A DNA stretch of 64,000 nt from Neobacillus cucumis (GTDB taxonomy: Bacteria; Bacillota; Bacilli; Bacillales_B; DSM-18226), in contig NZ_JAMBOH010000001.1 in NCBI RefSeq assembly GCF_023715505.1, positions 186,001 through 250,000 of the forward strand, in the 5' to 3' direction. Under the pieces are notes generated by a model, which was not told the origin of the DNA, ran no database searches, and worked only from the letters and a program-made list of their open reading frames with translations. The translations under genes were made by a program, and so were the position numbers. Of this stretch, positions 1 to 8,419 are shown in pieces. Positions within the stretch are counted from its first letter, which is position 1; each line of letters starts with the position of its first letter.

Positions 1-116
1 GCCTTTTTCGAATTAAACCTTTTTTTCTTTTTTAAGATGCTTTCAATATCTATTTCTTCTGGAAGCCGGATTTGTCGTTGAACGTATTTCAATGTGTTTT
101 TTAATTCTTGTTCCAT
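1..116 (-). CDS. Probable anti-sigma factor, N-terminal fragment (cut by window edge)
   Basis: Open frame running off the left edge; only about 38 N-terminal residues are visible, beginning MEQELKNTLKYVQRQI and rich in Lys and Arg. The ATG at 116 is chosen because GGAGGG lies 8 bases upstream inside the end of the sigma-factor gene. An in-frame ATG at 122 is too close to that site. The reading frame overlaps the sigma gene by 16 bases, implying translational coupling. A gene coupled to an ECF sigma factor is commonly its membrane anti-sigma factor, so this is an inference from position; no membrane segment is visible in the fragment. Confidence 0.6.
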   Translation of the reverse strand, partial: MEQELKNTLKYVQRQIRLPEEIDIESILKKKKRFNSKK

Positions 117-676
117 GTCCATCCCTCCTTCAGAGATATATCTCCATGTGATGATGACAGTAATTGTTTCTTAAGCTCGCCTCTGGCGTGATGAAGTCGT
201 GATTTAACCGTTCCCTCACTAACGGTAAGGATCGAAGCGATTTCCGAGATAGATAAATCCTGCATGTAGTATAAAATGATAACGGTCTGATGTTTCAATG
301 AAAGTTTATGAATACATTGATATAACTCCTTTTGGTTTTCCTCCTGAAGATAAATCTGTTCCGGCTGCCCATCCCTAGACTTGTCCAAAATATCCTTCCA
401 CGGATAAAAGAATCGTTTTCGCTTTGCCATTTTCCATGTTACATGCAGCAAAATTTGATGAAACCAGGTTTTAAACGATGCTATTTCAGGATTAAATCGA
501 TGTATGGATTTATATGTACGAATTAGAGCCTCCTGAACCGCATCATCTGCCCCGGCTCTTTCCCTTAGAAGCATATACGCTACCTGGTATGCTGAAGGGA
601 TATAAGGTTTCAATAGTGAATTGAATGCATTATGATCCCCAGACTGAGCTTTAATAAGTTCTTCATGTTCCGTCAC
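101..676 (-). CDS. ECF-type RNA polymerase sigma factor
   Basis: A 191-residue sigma-70 family protein of extracytoplasmic-function size. Region 2 spans roughly residues 20-85 (core binding and -10 recognition, with AGADDAVQEALIRTYKSIH). Region 4 spans roughly 125-175 and ends in a helix-turn-helix with SEGTVKSRLHHAR. There are no regions 1 or 3, as expected for this class. Translation starts at a GTG preceded by AAGGGAGG. It overlaps the downstream probable anti-sigma gene, so the pair is likely one signal-responsive unit. The stimulus cannot be read from the sequence, and the subgroup (SigW-, SigX- or SigY-like) is not assigned. Confidence 0.9.
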   Translation of the reverse strand: MTEHEELIKAQSGDHNAFNSLLKPYIPSAYQVAYMLLRERAGADDAVQEALIRTYKSIHRFNPEIASFKTWFHQILLHVTWKMAKRKRFFYPWKDILDKSRDGQPEQIYLQEENQKELYQCIHKLSLKHQTVIILYYMQDLSISEIASILTVSEGTVKSRLHHARGELKKQLLSSSHGDISLKEGWTWNKN

Positions 677-835
677 GTCCCAACCTCCCTTATCTACCTA
701 CTTATTCCCCCAAGAATAGGAAATGGTTCATTTTTTCGTAAATTTTTTCTAAAAAGTTCTAAAAGAAAAAGCCACCATTAGGCAGCCGTATTTTATAGTA
801 AATTCGCTTTCACAGAAAATTTTCCTTCTTGAAGT

Positions 836-916
836 AACCTGACGCGTTAGTTGATCAACGAAAAAAAGAGGCTGCCGCCGGCAACCCCATCTTCAACTCA
901 AGCACCCGTTAGTGAA
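836..916. repeat. Palindromic intergenic element, copy A
   Basis: Contains GTTAGTTGATCAACG, then an A-tract, a GGCTGCCGCCGGCAACC hairpin and the tail GCACCCGTTAG. The same order of modules recurs at 1400-1480 and 2156-2224 with diverged sequence. It lies between the sigma gene and the next small gene on the minus strand and could double as a transcription terminator. It looks like a mobile-palindrome family; no coding potential. Confidence 0.65.
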
Positions 917-961
917 AGAAGAACATTTCAACATCGTCTCAGGGTTTAAGATACAAATTTC

Positions 962-1321
962 TCATTTTTCCCGATAAGCTGAACAATGTTCATCGGAAAT
1001 ACGGTAATTTTCCCTGCCTGTTAAAGCTGCTACTTCCACTAATTTATGACCGAGACTGTCCCATACCGCAACTGCATTCAAGGTTACCCATTCAAGATTT
1101 CCCCGTGCAAGCCGAAAGGAATAATAATCATTATCTGTTGTTACCAAGACTTCTTTATAAGTAATCTGCTTGTTTTTTCGGTTTTGAATCACCAAAACAA
1201 AGTCTAGCTTTTCTTCTTCTTTGGGTATCTGGATAATCCGTGCTACAAACATTCCATTAGGGTTCTTCTTTGTTTTATAAATTTTTTCTGCTTCTATTTT
1301 TAGTTCTGGTCTGCCCTTCAT
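962..1321 (-). CDS. Small soluble protein of unknown function
   Basis: A 119-residue hydrophilic protein beginning MKGRPELKIEAEKIYKTKKN; I do not recognise a family. The ATG at 1321 is preceded by GGAGGGAGAGATT, a strong ribosome binding site; a start 15 bases upstream lacks one. There is no signal peptide or membrane segment. The middle alternates charged and beta-prone residues (FVLVIQNRKNKQITYKEVLV), suggesting a small beta-rich fold. It is flanked on both sides by the palindromic intergenic elements and is probably monocistronic. Confidence 0.7.
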   Translation of the reverse strand: MKGRPELKIEAEKIYKTKKNPNGMFVARIIQIPKEEEKLDFVLVIQNRKNKQITYKEVLVTTDNDYYSFRLARGNLEWVTLNAVAVWDSLGHKLVEVAALTGRENYRISDEHCSAYREK

Positions 1322-1399
1322 AATCTCTCCCTCCATACTTATATTTTATCCGATGATTTATACAAATTCCCAGCCAGTAATGATAATCCACTGTTCAAC

Positions 1400-1480
1400 T
1401 AAACTGCCATTTTAGTTGAATAACGAAAAAAGGACTGCCAAAACAGCCCCATTGTTGAGAAAGTAAAGCACCCGTTACTT
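1400..1480. repeat. Palindromic intergenic element, copy B
   Basis: Carries TTTAGTTGAATAACG, an A-tract, a GGACTG/CAGCCC hairpin and GCACCCGTTAC, in the same order as copy A. The gap from 1322 to 1622 holds only this element plus AT-rich sequence. A short downstream tract (TTAAGTGCCATTTTTCACAAA variants) is repeated near 2408-2428. Confidence 0.65.
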
Positions 1481-1622
1481 TAAGTGCCATTTTTCACAAA
1501 GTTTAAAGTGAATTTAAATCGGTTTCCAATCCAATTGATTCATCAAATCAGACCAAGTAATACAGTTTATGTTCGTTTAGTTCACCCAGACTTATCGCTT
1601 TCGCTTATAATAAGTTCTTTAT

Positions 1623-2072
1623 TTACTGCACTTCCCATTTGAATTTTCCATTATACTGTTTAAGTTGTTTTTTCACTTGTTCCAATTCATAAAAACCTGA
1701 ATGCGCTTTATTGACAATTTCTTCATCCGTTTTACCTTCTTTTAGAAGAGTCCTGATAAGTTCATATCTTGATGCTTCAAACTCAAAATAACCATGATAT
1801 ACATTAAGCTGATTTCTTATGTCTTTTAATTCAACATAGCTGGTTGTTGCTATATAAACAATCTCTTGGTCTGTTTTGCCCATTTGTATAAGAGTTCTAA
1901 CAATGCTATATCTTTGGTTTACTTGACCTGTCGCATATCCTTCTCCCCATCCGTCATCCCAAGCTATATCGTAGCATTCTTTGCAAGGAAGACACTCTTC
2001 TTCCTTCTCTTTAACTAATCCCAATAGTAATGGTAATGAAATTAATGTGATAAGAAAGAATGTTTGTTTCAC
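1623..2072 (-). CDS. Membrane-anchored or secreted protein with a tandem internal repeat
   Basis: A 149-residue protein, family not recognised. Residues 1-20 are hydrophobic (a signal peptide or single anchor), followed by an acidic Cys-containing stretch (EEECLPCKECYD). The rest is two related units of about 40 residues: RYSIVRTLIQMGKTDQEIV and RYELIRTLLKEGKTDEEIV, each followed by an (E)L-x2-(V/I)-(R/K)-x-QL helix. The GxTDxEIV pattern resembles the helix-turn-helix-like segment in recombinase and sigma proteins, but here it is probably extracytoplasmic. The GTG at 2072 is preferred, because AAAGGTG lies about 9 bases upstream. Confidence 0.65.
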   Translation of the reverse strand: MKQTFFLITLISLPLLLGLVKEKEEECLPCKECYDIAWDDGWGEGYATGQVNQRYSIVRTLIQMGKTDQEIVYIATTSYVELKDIRNQLNVYHGYFEFEASRYELIRTLLKEGKTDEEIVNKAHSGFYELEQVKKQLKQYNGKFKWEVQ

Positions 2073-2155
2073 AAAAGTCACACCTTTTTTACCTTAGTAT
2101 GACCTTTTAGCTCACTAAATGAGTCAAAAACGCATTAATCGTTTTTCTTATTCAA

Positions 2156-2224
2156 AACTGCCCCTTTAGCACAACAACAAAAAAGGATTGCTGCAGCAAT
2201 CCCTTCCTGAACTTAGTTGAACAA
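2156..2224. repeat. Palindromic intergenic element, copy C
   Basis: Contains ACTGCCCCTTTAGC, an A-tract and a perfect hairpin GGATTGCTGCAGCAATCC, then TTAGTTGAAC. It belongs to the same family as copies A and B and lies immediately downstream of the 29-residue peptide gene, where it could serve as its terminator. A half copy (CTGCCCGTTAGC) is at about 2394-2405. Confidence 0.6.
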
Positions 2225-2227
2225 GGT

Positions 2228-2317
2228 CTATTTTTTCTGACTATCCTTTATTGTTTTTATCATTGCTAAAAAAATTATAATTACAAAAATAATAGAGAAT
2301 AAAATCACCATAAACAC
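2228..2317 (-). CDS. Candidate 29-residue single-pass membrane peptide
   Basis: Small open frame: GTG start at 2317, stop TAG at 2228, with GGGGTGG about 7 bases upstream of the start. The product begins MFMVILFSIIFVIIIFLAM and ends with a positively charged tail (KTIKDSQKK). This is the architecture of small membrane regulators and of type I toxin peptides: one transmembrane helix then a short basic tail. No antisense RNA can be demonstrated from the sequence alone, so toxin identity is only a possibility. It fills most of an otherwise empty gap. Confidence 0.45.
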   Translation of the reverse strand: MFMVILFSIIFVIIIFLAMIKTIKDSQKK

Positions 2318-2456
2318 AGTAATCCACCCCTAACCTTTCCCTAAATTATACCATAACTGGAAATTATTTAGTTGGATTTTTTCTTAAACTAACCTGCCCG
2401 TTAGCTTAAGTACAATTTTTCACAAACTTATTCTTGATTTAAAAAGGCACTATTGC

Positions 2457-3086
2457 TTAGTGCCTACTCACTTCATATTCCTTCATGATTTTATAAAATG
2501 TATTTTTCTTTAAATCCATTTTATTCATAAATTCAACTGCCGTTATTTCGTTTTTTTTCCATGATTCATATTTAGTTTTTAAAATTACTTTCTGTTTCTC
2601 ATTTAATGATTCTAGGCTTATTTTCGGTCTTCCTAGATGTTTACCTTTTGCTTTGGCCGATTCAATTCCTTCTCGTTGCCTCCTATTAATATCCTCTCTT
2701 TCTTTTTCAGCAACGAACGAAAGAACCTGCAATACTAAATCAGAAACAAATGTCCCCAAAGTATCCTTGTGTTGTGTTGTATCCAGCAATGGCATATCAA
2801 TTACCCTAATGTCAGCTTTTATTTCGGTAGTAATGATTTCCCATTCTTTTTTAATATCTTTAGAATTTCGACCAAAACGGTCTATCGACTTTATATAAAG
2901 TAAATCACCTTCACGTAAGCACTGTTTTAGTGCTTTGTATTGGGGGCGATTAAAATTTTTCCCGCTTTCCTTATCTATAAATATATCCCTATCATTTATA
3001 CCTAGTTCAAGCATTTCGTTAAGTTGACGGTCAATATTTTGGTCTTTACTGCTTACTCGAATATAACCGAATATTTTATTTTTCAT
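2457..3086 (-). CDS. Small serine recombinase (resolvase/invertase family)
   Basis: A 209-residue site-specific recombinase. The N-terminal catalytic domain (about residues 4-140) starts GYIRVSSKDQNIDRQL, with the nucleophilic serine in the RVSS motif and the conserved IKSIDRFGRNSKD segment near residues 65-77. An E-helix linker (EREDINRRQREGIESAK) leads to a short C-terminal helix-turn-helix (residues ~165-205). Length and layout match Pin/resolvase enzymes that invert or resolve short DNA segments. It sits between small unknown genes and the distal end of the CRISPR array, marking an accessory region; no paired recombination sites were identified. Confidence 0.92.
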   Translation of the reverse strand: MKNKIFGYIRVSSKDQNIDRQLNEMLELGINDRDIFIDKESGKNFNRPQYKALKQCLREGDLLYIKSIDRFGRNSKDIKKEWEIITTEIKADIRVIDMPLLDTTQHKDTLGTFVSDLVLQVLSFVAEKEREDINRRQREGIESAKAKGKHLGRPKISLESLNEKQKVILKTKYESWKKNEITAVEFMNKMDLKKNTFYKIMKEYEVSRH

Positions 3087-3544
3087 GATGTAAGTATCTC
3101 CTTGATGCTTTTCTGTATGATACTTAAATCATAACAAAATAGCTTATAAAGGTATATGCTATTTTACAAACGTTTATAAATATTTTTAGGATCTTTTAAA
3201 ACTATTCAATCATTGATAAATTAAATAGTGTAATAGTGTTTATAATGGTATACCTTTTAAAACGCTATGCAGAAAGAAAAAGCTAAATAGATATAAAATT
3301 AAATAAAATAATAAACCAATTCTATTTTTAGAAATGATTTATTTTTGTCCCCCCCCTTTTCAGGGATGTGACACTAATAATATATAAACAGGTATTTTGA
3401 AAACATTGATACATGAGTCTTTTATTTGCTCTTTATATGATATTAACAGATTTAATTTGTGAAAAAATTGTGGTGTTTTGCACCAATCTGCCTCCATCTT
3501 TGGGAGTGCCAAAAATTTGGTACTTCACTACTTTTTCTCCTCCG
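3087..3544. other. AT-rich non-coding stretch beyond the distal end of the CRISPR array
   Basis: About 460 bases without a convincing gene on either strand. It holds a run of C around 3352-3358 and an imperfect inverted repeat near 3505-3525 (AGTGCCAAA / TTTGGTACT). The minus-strand CRISPR transcript would run into this region, but no U-tract follows the hairpin. Confidence 0.5.
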
Positions 3545-6500
3545 ATTTCAATCCACGCATCCATGTAAGGATGCGACTTATTCTCATGGTTTTTAAATGG
3601 GTGGGCTTCATTATTTCAATCCACGCACTCACGTAGAGTGCGACAATGAGGGGGGTTAATAAATGGCTTTAAACTTATGATTTCAATCCACGTACTCATA
3701 TTGAGTGCAACCAAAAGGCTGTGCCGCATGTTTCGAGCCATCCGATATTTCAATCCACGCATCCATGTAGGATGCGACCTACCATGAACTGCACGACACG
3801 CTTGATAATGTTATTTCAATCCACGCACCCATGGAGGATGCGACTAATTACGTTCAGTATCGTGAGCTGGCGTTTTGAATTTCAATCCACGCACCATATA
3901 GGATACGATGAAAGCAGAGCAGGACGAAATCTTCGAATACTGGTTTCAATCCACGCACCCATGTAGGATGCGGCTACGCCCTTTATCTTTATTCCAGACC
4001 GGTTTAAAATTTCAATCCACGCATCATGAGGATGCGACGTAAACGATATTCGTGCGGTCCACACTCAAATATTTCAATCCACGCATCCTTGTAGGATGCG
4101 ACGTGTTGGCTCCATCTGTGAGAGCATCCTTGATTTTATTTCAATTCACGCATCCATATAAAATGCAACCATGTCGCGTTGGAGTAGCCGCTTGATATAC
4201 GCTGAATTTCAATCCACGCATCCATGTAAGGATGCGACTCGGAACACTTGCCACTCTTCATGAGTCCAGCCCGTATTTCAATCCACGCACTCGTGCAGAG
4301 TGCTGCTGGATGGTGATATCTTACTTGTTAGTTGTCGCTTGATTTCAAACCACGCACTCATGTAGAGTGCGACAAGTTAAGAAAGAAAAGTATTTCATTG
4401 ATCAGGATTTCAATCCACGCACTCATGTAGAGTGCGACGGTATGACATACGGCATCATCGATGACCCTTTCAAATTTCAATCCACGCATCCATGTAGGAT
4501 GCAACGATCAAGTAATTACGCACTCATGCAGAGTGCGACCCATCATTACCTGTTCTTGATAGATCATGATACCATTTCAACCCACGCAGCCATGGAGGAT
4601 ACGACTATAATGCTTTATTCCGAATACTCCATCTCCAATATTTCAATCCTCGCATCCATTAAGGATGCGACTTCGAATATCCGCCTCTTGCTAAGGCATA
4701 AGGGATATTTCAATCCACGCATCCTTGTTGGATGCGACAGGGAGGTCGGAAATTTGCCAATCGTTGTACGTGTTTCAATCCATGCACCCATTTTAAGTAC
4801 GACTAACTATGCCTGCGAAATCAACAATGCCTGCTTGGTTTCAATCCACGCACTCATGCAGAGTGCGACGCCAAGTTGTTATTAAGAGCGATTTCGAATT
4901 GACCATTTCAATCCACGCATCCCTGAAGGATGCGACTGCACTAAATGCTGGACCTTCATAATTCCACATATTTCAATCCACGCATCCAGAAGGATGCGAC
5001 AATGTACAAGTGACCAATACTGCAGAAGGACAAACATTTCAATCCACGCACTCATGTAAGAGTGCGACAACGTCTCCAGAGTCGGAGTGATCTTCATGTT
5101 TTTATTTCAATCCTCGCATCCATGAAGGATGCGACTCAATTTATCCACCACAAAGGCGCATCGGTTTTATTTCAATCCACGCATCCATGTAGGATGCGAC
5201 AATAAATATCCTGTTCAGGGATTGTCGGATATGGTATTTCAATCCACGCATCCATGTAAGGATGCGACACCGGCTTTGCATACTGACGGGACTTGCCCTC
5301 AAAATTTCAATCCACGCATCCATGAAGGATGCGACTAATAACCGTAACGGTTCCTGCTACATTCGCATTATTTCAATCCACGCATCCATATAGGATGCGA
5401 CCTCATTAAGAGACAGATTACACCCGAATACCAAAAATTTCAATCCACGCATCCATGTAGGATGCGACGATCATAAGAAGGAAGAGTGCGACGTCACGCC
5501 GTTTTGTTTATGTACGTTTGTATCGTTATTTCAATCTACGCACTCATGAAGAGTGCGACGCGCTTATCTACTTCATCCTTTTCCACCAGTAACCTATTTC
5601 AATCCACGCACTCATGAAGAGTGCGACATTAGAAACTAGAACTGAAGAGTTATTCCCTTCCATATTTCAATCCACGCACTCATGTAGAGTGCGACCTTGG
5701 TAGTTCGATAAATTTCTGTTTCCAGTTCATATTTCAATCCACGCATCCATGAAGGATGCGACAGAAGGCGACCATGCCAAGTACGAAAAGATGATATTTC
5801 AATCCACGCATCCATGTAGGATGCGACCTTGCGTAACTCTCGCAGTACCTCCGCTTGGAAATTTCAATCCACGCATCCATGTAGGATGCGACAATAAATT
5901 ACCTTTGCATGTTACAGTGATCGCTGAATTTCAATCCACACATCCATGTAGGACGTGACTCATTTTTTACATCATTCAGATCGCTAAAACTGTATTTCAA
6001 TCCACGTATCTATGTAGGATGCGACCTTTTGAATAGCTGGTTCCTTGCGTTGCCTTGATATTTCAATCCACGCATCCATTTAGGATGCGACACGTTCGAA
6101 TCCCGAACGTCTTTTCTTCTGCTCAATTTCAATCCAAGCATCCATGTAAGGATGCGACCTTGTTCGGCTGACCGTTTCTGTACTTCGTCTTTATTTCAAT
6201 CCACGCACTCATGCAGAGTGCAACCGGAAAAGTAGGATGCGACTCATATGCCTATTCCTAATAGTTGGAGCCAAAAATTTCAATTCACGCATCCATGTAG
6301 GATGCGACGATTTGAAACGCGATATGGAAGCGATGGGGTTATTTCAATCCACGCATCCATATAGGATGCGACTTAACAAAGTCGATTAGCCCTTTATAAC
6401 CAATCTGATTTCAATCTACGCACTCATACAGAGTGCGACACTGGCAACGGAGACACCGTCACATTTAAAAATATATTTCAATCCACTCACTCATGCAAAG

Positions 6501-7492
6501 TGAGACTATGATCGATGTAGCCGCCGGATTTGCCTGTGGTATTTCAACCCACGCACTCATCAGAATTCGACGGTATGACATAAGACATCATCGATGAGGA
6601 AATTTTAATCCACGCACTCATGCAGAGTGCGACATTTCTTTCGTGGCAAAATGGAGGGCATCACCGTAATTTCAATCCACGCATCCATGTAGGATGCGAC
6701 CGATCCAGGCGCATTTACTAAAACAATCCAAGAATTTCAATCCACGCACTCATGCATAGTGCGACCGGGATTTGGTTGGACCGCGATCCCCTTTTTATTT
6801 CAATCCACGGATCCATGGCGATGCGACTAAAGAATGTTCGCCGCACGAATGGCGTCTGTTCCATTTCAATCCACTCACTCATGCAAAGTGAGACGCTTGA
6901 GCAGTACCGGAAAGTTGAACAGTGTCATCATTTCAATCCACACATCCATAAAGGATGCGACGCACTGTTTCCTCTTCTTTCTCTTGTATAGTAGATTTTC
7001 AATCCACGCATCCTTGTAGGATACGACAATCGTTCATTTATCAATGGATTTCGGTGAGAATAATTTCAATCCACGCACTCATGAAGAGTGCGACCAACAT
7101 GGCTGTGGGCTTTACCAGTTGTATTCCAATTTCAATCCACGCATCCATGTAGGATCCGACATCGATGACCACCAAAGCCCGGATATGCTGAACATATTTC
7201 AATCCACGCATCCATGAAGGATGCGACCTGGGTCGTACTTTTGAGCCTTAGTGATATCGGTATTTCAATCCACGCACTCATGAAGAGTGCGACGAGATTT
7301 GACAGTGAGAGGAACCGTTGACGGCAAATTTCAATCCACGCATCCATGTAGGATGCGACCGTTTTTTTTCTGCCTGGATCGCTGTACCATCCATATTTCA
7401 ATCCACGCACTCATGAAGAGTGCGACGTGCTGAACCTGACCAATTCATTAACTTTACTAAATTTCAATCCACGCACTTATGAAGAGTGCGAC
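3545..7492 (-). CRISPR. Type I-C CRISPR array with 59 full-size repeats and three truncated ones
   Basis: Repeats of about 32 bases recur every 64-69 bases from 3545 to 7492. The spacers are mostly 33-36 bases. Read on the minus strand each repeat starts GTCGC, has a 6-bp hairpin stem and ends GTGGATTGAAAT, the type I-C form; crRNA is therefore read in the same direction as the cas genes, with the cas-proximal end at 7492. Two stem types are interleaved: about 35 with plus-strand GCATCC...GGATGC and about 21 with GCACTC...GAGTGC, plus a few hybrids. Loop length varies by one base in several copies (for example 3545, 4206, 5036, 6126). Distal repeats (3545-4900) are more degenerate. Truncated repeats lie at 4515-4539, 5481-5492 and 6232-6243. 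Confidence 0.98.
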
Positions 7493-7549
7493 AAAAAGCA
7501 AATTACAAGGAGCTCAATCCCACAGGGACTGCACTCCTTGCTCGTAGAG
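7493..7549 (-). promoter_or_regulatory. Short leader-position segment between cas7c and the first repeat
   Basis: Only 57 bases separate the cas7c stop codon from the cas-proximal repeat. They contain an inverted repeat (ACAAGGAG near 7503 and CTCCTTGC near 7533) separated by about 21 bases. Normal type I-C loci have cas4-cas1-cas2 and a longer leader here. I infer that the array may be transcribed from the cas promoter or a very short leader; no clear -35/-10 pair is visible. Confidence 0.5.
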
Positions 7550-8413
7550 TTATTTCTCGATCATTGTCACTCCGGCAGGTATCTTATCCCGTTCAATATC
7601 CACGTGATAATCATAGAAACTTCGGGCAGGACGAGTTTCATCCTTCTTTGTTGCTTTCACAAGGTCGAACAATTGATAAGCAGGTGCATTCCCTAAAGCA
7701 CTTTCATGTTTAAATATATAAAGTTTACGAGAAGACATTTTCCCACGAGCTGCGGAATGGTCATGGTCAAACATATTAGTCAAAGCATCCCATAATAATT
7801 GAAGGTCAGCCTCAGTAAAACCCGCTTTCTTTGCTAAATGCGCAGAAACGAAACCTTCCACCTTGTATAATCCATAGGGGATAATATGCTTTCTTCCCAT
7901 CGCACGTTCTTTTTCCAAATCTCTTTCGTTCGTAACCGCCATTCTTGTAATCGTGATTTCTTGAGGCACGATTGGGTCGATGCTACGCGAAAAAGCTAAT
8001 TGAACCGGACCTTGAACTTGACCACCATTTACTTCGTTTGTCATCACAGCTCCAAAGGTACGAATATCGAAAAAGGTGGAACACAAGAATTCCGTAATTT
8101 GGCGCGCTAGTTCTTTATCTTTGGGTAATTTCTTTGATTCTGGTTTGATTCCTAAATGATCATACGCCTTTTTGTGCTGAAGATTTAATACTCCGCCCTC
8201 TCGAACATAAATATCGTACCCGTCAGCACCCTCTTTGACAATATCCACGTAGTTCCGGATTTTTCTTTTTAGACAAACATCGGTCGCAATACCAAATCCG
8301 GTCTCTGGATCAATTCGCGGCATATTTCCGGCATCCGGATCCCCATTTGGATTTCCATTTTCGACATCATAGAATAATACAAACTCATATCGGTTTTGAA
8401 TGACTTCACTCAT
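7550..8413 (-). CDS. cas7c: Type I-C Cascade backbone protein Cas7c (Csd2)
   Basis: A 287-residue RAMP-family protein that polymerises along the crRNA spacer to form the Cascade filament. It opens with RYEFVLFYDVENGNPNGDPDAG, of which DVENGNPNGDPD is the hallmark of Csd2/Cas7 proteins, and carries FFDIRTFGAVM and the thumb-like QGPVQLAFSRSIDP segment. Length matches the family. It starts 6 bases after the cas8c stop, so it is in the same operon. Unusually it is the last cas gene: cas4, cas1 and cas2, which normally follow, are missing and the array begins 57 bases after the stop. Confidence 0.97.
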   Translation of the reverse strand: MSEVIQNRYEFVLFYDVENGNPNGDPDAGNMPRIDPETGFGIATDVCLKRKIRNYVDIVKEGADGYDIYVREGGVLNLQHKKAYDHLGIKPESKKLPKDKELARQITEFLCSTFFDIRTFGAVMTNEVNGGQVQGPVQLAFSRSIDPIVPQEITITRMAVTNERDLEKERAMGRKHIIPYGLYKVEGFVSAHLAKKAGFTEADLQLLWDALTNMFDHDHSAARGKMSSRKLYIFKHESALGNAPAYQLFDLVKATKKDETRPARSFYDYHVDIERDKIPAGVTMIEK

Positions 8414-8419
8414 TGTTAT

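Noticed and set aside
700..745. Self-recognised ECF promoter before the sigma factor gene
   Set aside because: A TGAACC is visible on the minus strand, but no CGTA/CGTC-like -10 lies at the right distance.
7493..7549. Remnant of cas2 or cas1 in the short gap before the array
   Set aside because: None of the three minus-strand frames shows similarity to Cas1, Cas2 or Cas4; the stretch is too short to judge further.
3721..7713. Several open frames within and beside the CRISPR array on both strands (for example 3721-3966, 4367-4885, 6752-6991, 7132-7410)
   Set aside because: They are translations of the repeat units (recurring FNPRIHVGCD or QSTHPC patterns) and have no binding sites; they are artefacts of the array.
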